From: Balaenoptera acutorostrata
Taxonomy: Eukaryota > Chordata > Mammalia > Artiodactyla > Balaenopteridae
Assembly (NCBI RefSeq): GCF_949987535.1
Contig: NC_080080.1
Location: 57,696,668 to 57,760,667 of the forward strand
Reading direction: 5' to 3'
DNA length: 64,000 nt
Shown here one piece after another: positions 56,350 to 64,000 of the stretch. The stretch's first letter is position 1, and each line of letters starts with the position of its first letter. The position numbers and the translations under genes are program-made. The notes under the pieces were generated by a model, which made no database searches, was not told the origin of the DNA, and saw nothing but the letters and a program-made list of their open reading frames with translations.

Positions 56350-56355
56350 AATAAA
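56350..56355 (+). promoter_or_regulatory. Poly(A) signal of the FABP12 relic
   Basis: AATAAA lies 40 bases after the ancestral stop codon, in the short 3' UTR expected for this gene. Confidence 0.6.
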
Positions 56356-57713
56356 AATATTATGACTGCTAATATGAGAGAACCTTTGCACAAACATCAA
56401 CAATTTTGTTTGCCCTGTCGAATATGTCTGTGTCTAATAGTACCTTGGCATTGGCAACTATGAGAAACCAGGATGATACATCCTATTTAAATCAGGGCTG
56501 CTATAATATATTCGGACAGACACTTCATGCTGATTTTTTTTTCTCATTGGACATGTGTTAATCTTTTAAATTCAACATGATCTGAACTATATTGGGAAAA
56601 TAATACTAATTTTTTAATAAACTAGTTGGGACATAGTGTAACTCACAGGTTATATCTCAGCTGTATGTGGAAGGGTAATAAACAGGTTTGGAACCAGAGA
56701 AATAACTGATAATCTAATATAATACCAAACTATTTTTACAGAAAACACGATAGTCACTACCTCCATCACTGAAAACCAACACGAAGGAAAATATTCTATT
56801 TTATTAGCAGCAAATAAAATAGGCCAGAGAGAGATTTTAGAAACCATGTGGACTCATCCTTTATCTTGTAGATAGAGAAACAAGCCCAAATTGATAAATT
56901 ATACATGTCACTATCACCCCAACGGTTTCAGGAAGAACTGGAAATAAGAATCCATGTTTCCTAATTATTTACCTCACAGTCATAATAAAGGGAATTTAGG
57001 TAGAAACAGGTTCACAGTGTATAGTTATGAATCAAATACAACATTACATCAAACTAAGGAATACACAAGCTTCCCTTCGTCTTAAAATGTGTGGCAGGAT
57101 GCCACAGCTAAGTCCAGGTGAGGACGTGGGGTCTGACCATTTGAACTCGTGGCCTGTCACTACTTATTTGCCTGCATTGATCTATACGTGATGGCACTCC
57201 GGAGAAGTGAGAAAAGTGCTTGCTTATTGTGGGTGTACTGAAATGATGCAGAAGACAATGCAAGGCATAGCAAAACATTCTCTGAGCTTCCTGGACTGGA
57301 CAGAGGAAGGAGTCCAGACAGAGGCTGAAAGAGTGGTTCCCCTGGGGCCGGGTAGGTTGTGAAGGTGGGCGGCTCTGTAGCAGGGCCCAGGTAACAGCTT
57401 GCTGCACAGACATGGGAAAGAGCCTTCTCCCCATTGGAAAGGAATCCAGCACCGCTCTGACACCTCAAGGGTCAGTGGCTATGGGACCTTCACGAACAGT
57501 GCTTCTGTCTTTGGTATGAGGGTTCCTTGTCTGCATTAGCAAGGGGTAGTCTCACAGGCAGTAGGAGCCCATGCAGGAAGCCTTGAGGTGAAGCGATAGG
57601 TATCAGGTACAAGCAGAACACAGGACACACTGATGACTCCCAGGCATTTGGATATGGATGTTAATATGATTTTATTTGTCAACAATCTAATGAAGTCTAC
57701 AGACTTTAGGGTA

Positions 57714-57716
<3 letters not shown>
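56356..57716. other. Unassigned sequence with a GC-richer block
   Basis: No gene is recognised. Bases 57060-57480 are richer in GC than their surroundings and keep three overlapping minus-strand frames open (114, 102 and 79 codons, 57108-57468). None has a recognised domain. It may be an unrecognised LTR or old repeat. Confidence 0.4.

Positions 57717-57717
<1 letters not shown>

Positions 57718-57762
<45 letters not shown>
57718..57762. repeat. (CA)n microsatellite
   Basis: About 22 uninterrupted CA units. Confidence 0.98.
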
Positions 57763-57764
<2 letters not shown>

Positions 57765-58120
57765 TACAACTGAAGCTAGCATAATTTTTCAGGGGAGGTT
57801 AACAGCCCACCTTCTTCTCATCCCTTCATCTGACTGAAAATCATTAAAATAGAAGGCCACTCACACTGGCTAATGGACATGGAATATCCCTCAGGTATGG
57901 TTGGGCAATCCATCCAAAACCAAATCCATCAAGACTACCACTGCTCTAAGGTGATGTTGTAATTCAGGATTTATTGCACATTCCAGGCATTGCGTGAGAA
58001 CTGGTGATGGAAGGAGAGCTAAGTCATGTTCACTGTCCTTGATTGACTCGGAGGAAAAGGGATCTGTTGGAAAGTATCATATCAGGCATGCTAACCTCAG
58101 GGAATTTATCAGTATAAATA

Positions 58121-58599
58121 CAGATGGTTCATGATTTTTCACCTTTCAGTGGTGTGAAAGAGATACACATTCAGTAGAAACTGTACTTCAAATTTTGAAT
58201 TTTGATCTTTTCCCCTGGCTAGTGACATGCATTTTGATACTCTCTCATGTTGATAGGCAGGGCAGCAAGCCTCATCTCTGTCAGCCACAGGATCAAGAGG
58301 GGAAACAACTAATATATTTACAACCCTCTGTACCCACACAACCATTCTGTTTTTCACTTTCAATACAGTATTCAATAAATCACACGAGATATTCCATACT
58401 TTATTATAAAATGGGCTTTATGTTAGATGAATTTGCTCAACTATAAGCTAATGTAAGTGTTCTGAGCACATTTAAGGTAGGCTAGGCTAAGCTATGATGT
58501 TTGGTAAGGTAGATGTATTCAGTCCATTTTTGACATGATGTTTTTGACTTATGATGAGTTTATCAGCATGTAACCCTATCATAAGTCAAGGAAGGTCTG
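58121..58599 (-). mobile_element. Tigger-type DNA transposon, non-autonomous
   Basis: Termini are inverted (CAGatggttcatgatttttc and ataagtcaaggaaggtCTG) and TA flanks both ends (58119-58120, 58600-58601). The inside (aataaatcacacgagatatt, ttaaggtaggctaggctaag) is that of a deleted TcMar-Tigger element. The transposase gene is absent. Confidence 0.85.
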
Positions 58600-58601
58600 T
58601 A

Positions 58602-59214
58602 ACAGATTATAAAACAAATGTTTCCACCTAGAAAAAGGAAGATCTAATACCACTTTCTTGGTGAATAACTTTCTTGCTCAGGGGGAAAGAATATTAACAA
58701 TAGGGTGGCAGGAGCAGCAAGGATGAGGACAGCAGTCTTGGTGGGAGAAGAACAGGTAGACCCTGTGTCCTCCTTTACTTCTGTCCTAGGGAGGGCAGCC
58801 TTCTGTGCTGTAGCCTCAGAGCGGTTTGCACCAATTCAATTCAAGTCAGTGATCATTATTCAGGATATTTAGGGAATGTGGACTTATTCCTTGAGAGGTA
58901 TAATCTGACCTGTACTTCCTAAGCTGGGAAAGGTTTTTAAAAAATCAAAACTTAAAAAAAAAAAAATTTAAGTTTTAAAAAAAATGGATTTAAAAAAAAA
59001 TCATACTCTTTGATTCAGATTTGGCCAAAATATTACTAGAACAGAAATCAGAAAACCACTGACTACAGAAAAGGAGGATATTTAGGTCTTATTTAAACAG
59101 TGGAATTAACAAATGTTGCATATTTTCTATCTGGTAAATATGTTTGGGAAAATTATGTTCCATTTGAATAATTCAGTGGACAATAATCTGAGATGGAAAA
59201 TAGAATAACAATAA
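58602..59214. other. Unassigned intergenic sequence
   Basis: No gene or named repeat is seen. Confidence 0.5.
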
Positions 59215-59455
59215 TAATAGCAGACTGTTTTTTCAGTAGTTATTAATTGCCAGACACCGTGCTTAGCACTTTCTGTGCAAACCTCATCTTCTTTCTCTTC
59301 TGTGAAGTATTAACAAAAGCATAAACTAAAACTCAGGGAGGTTAAATATTTTGCCTGAAGTTCCTCAGCTCATCAATACCATGGTCAAAGTTCAAAGCTA
59401 GGTGTCTGTGACTCCAAGTCTATGTTCTTTAACCATGATGACAGAATGCCTCTCC
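59215..59455 (-). mobile_element. MIR element
   Basis: Reverse MIR: attgccagacaccgtgctta, gcactttctgtgcaaacctc, actcagggaggttaaatatt, ctccaagtctatgttcttta. Confidence 0.85.
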
Positions 59456-61110
59456 CAGAAATCAAGATGAAATTATTAGAGTTTCTTTTAGAGTCTTTCT
59501 ATGTAAAAATAAGATAAATAAATGCATACTTAAAACCATTAACCTGAACTTGTAAAGCCTGAGAAAACTACCGTACCTAAACTCTCATGCCCTCAATGTT
59601 TTAAAAAGATTACCTTTTGGAGTTGAAGATTTAAGAAGCAAAACAGCCAAACCATGACTAATCTATCACCTGTATGGGACAGATTTGTCAGAAAATTCTT
59701 GCTCAATGTACTAAAGAAAAGGAATAAACTCTAAGATTCTGAGACCAGAGGAGCTGACTAAGAGAAATGGAAGGTCTAGTAAGTTTTAGCTTAGCATTTG
59801 TAGATAAGAAGTATGTTTAAGTATCAGTGGAGAATATTGTTACATGTTATGAATTTGGGAACGTTTCACATTGACACAGTGTGGAGAAGTCATGGAAAGA
59901 TGCTTCCAGCACTTAGCAGGGCTCTGAGGCTTATAAAATAGAATTTGTCATTTAAGAGACTGGGGAACCGAGGTGCCATTGACAACAGAGGTGACCAGGT
60001 CTTGTCTGTGGTTGTCCCAGATCTGACTGCCCTCTGGTATGTGGTGTGGATTTGCTCTTAGCAATCGCTATAGACCATTTGGAATCCTACAGACAAAATG
60101 AAAGGAAAACTAAAGTCACTAGCCTAAACCTACTCTGAGCAGAATTGTTGATGAGATTTGACATTTAATAAAATGAATATACTGAAACCAGTCCAGCACC
60201 AGATGCAAACATGACTCTTGCTGACAGAAAGAGACTCATTTAAGCCTTATGGCAAAGAATTATACCTTCCTTATTTTGTGATATGAGCACTTCTTTGCAT
60301 ACCCTACAAAACTTATTGATCTAATTTTGGTCATGGGCAGTTTTCAAACACTTTTTAAAATTAATAGACACTTTTGCCAAATAAATTGTATGCAGAGCCC
60401 TAATGTGTACAACAGATCAATGCCGAACCCTTCTGCTTGGGCAGGCAGTCCCAGAATCCCATACGTGATTCCATCTGCCTTTTCCATGTTCCAGGAAGGC
60501 TCTAGAGGACACCTTTAACTCACTTCCTGTCTGCTGATAGCCACCTTCATGAGAGACCCGTGGGTTTGGGACCCAGATTTCTGAGGAGGAGACTCCAGAT
60601 GGCTGGGGCTGGCTTCTCTGATGTGGTGAAATGAGGTTGGTTCTGAGAGGGTTGGAAAACTGAACTGAAAACAGTTGCAGCTACTGGAACCTACTGCTGC
60701 TGGTGGTCTGAAGGAATATTGCTGGGGTCGTGCTGATAGGAACAAAAAACATGACATTTGAGTAAAGCTATGAGGAAGTTAGGGAATGAGCCAGTCATTT
60801 AAGCAGATCAATCAGGAAGTTGAAACCATATTCCAAGCATGTGATGATGTGACTTGCAATGGGGACGGCAAGAAGTCGTGGGATTTGGGATTTAGTTCTA
60901 GAGTTACTGATGGGTTGAATTTGAAAGAAGCAGAGAGCTAAGGGTGATTTAAAACTTTTTGGTCTTAGATTTTAGAGAGATACATGTTATTAAGTGACAT
61001 TACATCTAAGCTATGCTATACAATTGTCTGATTTTATAAATTCACTGGAAAACTGAACAGGGTATGAAAATAAACTGAACTGGCTAGTTTATTTATTTAG
61101 AAAACATTAG
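59456..61110. other. Unassigned intergenic sequence
   Basis: No gene is recognised over about 1.6 kb. The segment near 60890-60960 (gttgaatttgaaagaagcag) resembles the unnamed old repeat also suspected at 3.2-3.9 kb. Confidence 0.45.
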
Positions 61111-61114
61111 AGAC

Positions 61115-61270
61115 ATTCTTCTTGGCCAAGATGGAGTAGCAGGGGTCAGATTTACTTCCCACCTGAAACAATAGAAAACCACACACATTATATGAAACAG
61201 TGGTTTTTAAGACACAGGACTTCAGAAAAATAGAACAGTAATCCCTAAGAGAAGGGAAACAATAAGGTGA
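61115..61270 (+). mobile_element. Old L1 5' UTR start
   Basis: cttggccaagatggagtagc, acttcccacctgaaacaata and agaaaaccacacacattata match the start of an ancient L1 5' UTR. Confidence 0.6.
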
Positions 61271-61549
61271 ACTCATTCACTGCCCCAGTCTCTTCATATA
61301 CTCAGGGGGTACCAACACCTGCTCAGCAGCATGCCCTCTACTCAGAAGTCTGAATCTCAGCTTCATGGGACACCTCCTCAAACCTTTTAAATTGTAAAAC
61401 CCCAGTCTTCTTCCTTTGCTCCTGCAGCTATAAGGGTAGTAGCTAAATCCTGCTGTGTTATCTCTGTGTGACTCTTAGTTCTCTACTACCAGCTTCAACA
61501 ATTCCTTATATTAAAATCTCTCTGCTGTGTGATTTCTACTTGTTCTGAC
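61271..61549. other. Unassigned sequence
   Basis: LTR-like phrases occur (ttaaaatctctctgctgtgt, ttctgactggtatagga near the end) but no firm assignment is made. Confidence 0.35.
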
Positions 61550-61715
61550 TGGTATAGGATGCCTACTATGTGTCAAGCGATATACTAGGTCATTTATACT
61601 TAAGTCTTAGAGAAGTTAAATAATTTCCCCAAGATTATGGAGATGCTAACGGCACATCCAGGATTCATGTCTACCTCATCGTAAAGGCTTTGTTCTAAAT
61701 CACTGAGTAACACTG
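61550..61715 (-). mobile_element. MIR fragment
   Basis: Reverse MIR: ctactatgtgtcaagcgata, tagagaagttaaataatttc, cccaagattatggagatgct and aaaggctttgttctaaatca. Confidence 0.75.
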
Positions 61716-62485
61716 CAGCTGGATAAAAGGCTTTGAAAGTAAGGTAAGGCTTTCGGCATTACTTCTGAGATTGTGCCTAAGCCAGGATTATTTCTAATTA
61801 TGTGTTACTTTTTACTTCAAAAGATGTTGAAGGCTAGAAAAGGTTAGAGAAGGAACGGGAGAATAACTTAATCTCAATAATTCTATAACTATTATTTCAA
61901 TGCCTATAGTAAAGTATTGGGACTTTCTGTTTATTTTTTGGCAATGGTAACCCTTGAATACCAAGCACAAATTTATCAAATGTGAAACTTAGGAGCTCTT
62001 ACATGCAAGATGTAATATCTTGTGTTTGGCAATCTTTATTTTATCTATTCCCTTGAGGAGAGTCTAAAATGTGTTTCAAAATAGTAAAGTCCTGGTAAGC
62101 CCCCAGCTTGCAATAGAACAGTTCAGGTCAGCACAATTTTCAGTCTAGATTCCAGCTCCTTTCTTCCCTTGCAGTACTACCCTTCATTTTTTGTTCATTT
62201 GTTTGTTTCCTAGAGAGTTACCATTTCCTGTACAAATGTAGGAATACGGAGAGGCAGCATGTGTGCGGATGGCTATCAGCATCTCAAGTCTCTATTCCCA
62301 GCACCCACCTCCACTCCCACTACTTAAGGATTGGCAAAGAGAAAAAGATATGCCCTCTCCTACCTTAGGACCTCAAATACATGTTCTTAAAGAACAATGT
62401 TATAAAGATGGAGATATGAATTATCTAAATGAACTTGTATTCATACTATACTGCATGTGCAGATTAGATACAAAGAAAATTTGAG
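61716..62485. other. Unassigned intergenic sequence
   Basis: No gene or named repeat is seen. Confidence 0.5.
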
Positions 62486-62489
62486 ACTT

Positions 62490-64000
62490 TACTTCTAGCC
62501 ATGGTGTAGTGACAAGGATCTGGACTTACCTTTACACCATAAATGGCTAGAATACTGGACAAAATATATGAAGCAGCTATTTTTATATATTGAATTTACA
62601 GGAAATACAGGACCATGATGTTTTAGAGAAGGTAAACACTTGAGGGGAAATCCCACCATTGTCCCAGTTTTCTGCCTGTGGACACTTCCCCAATGGGAGT
62701 GCATGGAGGGGAATCACAAAAAGAGTACAGTGGTCTCACTGAGTTGAGAAGACAGAGATGGGAAGGTAGGGAGTTTGAGGCAGCTGGAAGATGTGGGGCA
62801 GGGTTCTGGTGAGGAAAGATTTACAGAAAAAAGGGCTCTAGAAATCTGCTTTAAAATTCTTCTTCATTCTTGGCAAAATCCTCAGCTGCTCATGCATAGA
62901 ATAAAACTTCAGAGGCCAGGGTTAGAATGACCAGAGGGTTGTAAACTGACAACTCACAGAGCTCATACAGGGCAGGGAGTTGTTTAAGCTCTTGCCAGAA
63001 TGGAGATCTTTGGTATTCAATTATGGGTCAGAGAGACCCCAGAAGGGTCTTCTCTTGGTACTAGAGCTAAACTATCCCCAGAATACAAGTGAGGTTAGAC
63101 CCACCTTAACAAAGGTTAAAAAAATCCTTGGAAGGATTAAGCTGATCTGCCAGTAACTTAAATTTCTGTGAGAACAAAGATCAATGCTCTTTGAAGGAAA
63201 ACAACATTCAGATACTCAACAATATTACATTCATTATGTCCATGCATCCAATCAAAAATTATTAAACACAACAAGAAAAAGGGATGGAAAATGAAATCCA
63301 TAGTGAGGAAAAAAAATCTGTCAGTAGTAACAGACCCAGAGATAACAGAGATGAGGCAACTAGCAGACACAGAATTTAAGATTGCTTTAAAACATATTAA
63401 TACTGGCATACCTTGGAGATATTGTGGGTTTGCTTCCAGATCACCACAATAAAGAAAATATCTCAATAAAGTGAGTCACACACTTTTCTTCATTTCCTAA
63501 TGCATATAAAAGTTAAATTTACACTATACGGTAGTCTATTAAGTGTGCAATAGCATATGCCTAAGAAAACAATGTACATACTTTAATTAAAAAAATAATG
63601 CCATTGAAAAAAGGCTCCAATAGATTTTCTCAATGAAGGATTGCCATAGAACTTTAATTCGTAAAAACAAAAAGTACAGTATCTGCAAAGTGCAATAAAG
63701 CAAAGCACAATAAAATGAGGTATGCCTGTATGCTGAAATGCTAAATGATTTAATGAAAACCTGAGCATAATGAGGAGATAAATGGAAAATAAAGCTTCTG
63801 GCAATGAAAAGTACAACATCTGAAATTAACATTTGCAGGATAGTTTAAGAACAGTTTAGAAACTGCAGAAGAAAAGATTAGTGAACTTGAAGACATAGCA
63901 ATAGAATCTATCCAGATTGAAGCATGGAGAGACGTGAAGACTGGAAACTGCTTTTGGCTACAGAGAGATCCCAAGTTTAAACACCTTTCAGGAAGGAGGA
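62490..64000 (+). mobile_element. Old L1 5' region, split by a Tigger element
   Basis: Forward L1M-type 5' UTR followed by ORF1-like sequence: agtgacaaggatctggactt, ctggacaaaatatatgaagc, tcctcagctgctcatgcata, gcagacacagaatttaagat, then after 63730 gattagtgaacttgaagaca and gcaatagaatctatccagat. It runs off the right edge, and no intact ORF1 is present. Confidence 0.65.
63403..63728. mobile_element. Tigger1-like DNA transposon, internally deleted
   Basis: Inverted termini (ctggcataccttggagatat and aaaatgaggtatgcctg) with TA at 63401-63402 and 63729-63730. The inside has aataaagtgagtcacacact and gcaataaagcaaagcacaat. At 326 bp it lacks the transposase. It sits in an old L1. Confidence 0.92.

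Larger units (their letters stand above)
51229..56355 (+). pseudogene. FABP12: FABP12-like fatty-acid-binding protein, unitary pseudogene
   Basis: Four segments match in order the four coding exons of an intracellular lipid-binding protein, best fitting FABP12 (about 140 residues, a cytosolic ten-stranded beta-barrel that carries long-chain fatty acids). Exon 1 (51229-51301) reads from Val-Asp to KELG, exon 2 survives as its 3' part (52401-52475), exon 3 is 54468-54569, exon 4 starts at 56236. The splice donors GTGAG (51302), GTGAG (52476) and GTGAC (54570) and the acceptors CAG (54467) and TAG (56235) are kept, and exon 3 has the usual 102 nt. Lesions: ACG in place of the start ATG, loss of about the first 100 nt of exon 2, and TGA at 56266-56268 in place of an Arg codon. 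Introns are present, so it is not a processed copy. The paralogue choice rests on remembered family sequence. PMP2, FABP9 and FABP4 fit less well. Confidence 0.85.

Overview
The window is mammalian nuclear DNA, most likely from a cetacean. The clearest marker is seven copies of a roughly 300-bp tRNA-Glu-derived SINE of the CHR type (head GGGCTTCCCTGGTGGCGCAG, tail of AAAT repeats), which is typical of whales. Others are young L1s with a ruminant/cetacean-like 3' end and many old mammal-wide repeats (MIR, L2, MER5A, MLT1/MaLR, Tigger). The species cannot be fixed from the sequence. The window has no prokaryotic features: no operons, no CRISPR array, no plasmid or phage genes.

Only one protein-coding locus is recognisable. 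At about 51.2-56.4 kb on the + strand lie four pieces that match the four coding exons of a fatty-acid-binding protein, and the best fit by recalled protein sequence is FABP12. Splice sites, exon phases and a poly(A) signal are kept. However, the start codon reads ACG, about the first 100 nt of coding exon 2 are missing next to an old L1 tail, and the last exon has TGA where the family has the arginine of its Arg-x-Tyr ligand-binding motif. This looks like a unitary pseudogene. In other mammals FABP12 sits at the edge of the FABP4/5/8/9/12 cluster beside IMPA1, so IMPA1 would be expected beyond the left end and FABP4 beyond the right end. Neither is seen here.

Layout: 0-22 kb is gene-free repeat-bearing sequence with scattered SINE, MIR, L2 and L1 3' ends. 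A 2.2-kb L1 with a broken ORF2 lies at 22.4-24.6 kb. A nested LTR complex lies at 25.1-26.3 kb. 26-46 kb holds many L1 and MER5A fragments, four CHR SINEs and a 21-bp minisatellite. A decayed ERVL-like provirus interior lies at 46.5-49.2 kb. The FABP12 relic follows at 51-56 kb. 57-64 kb holds two internally deleted Tigger transposons and 5' parts of old L1s.

Nearly all long open frames in the window fall inside SINE, L1 or ERV sequence and are not genes. No previously undescribed system is evident. The most useful observations are the FABP12 lesions and several insertions whose structure records how they formed (target-site duplications, read-through tails, a 5' inversion, nested elements). 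All repeat family names come from recognition of consensus sequences, not from a database search, and edges are approximate unless a target-site duplication is quoted.
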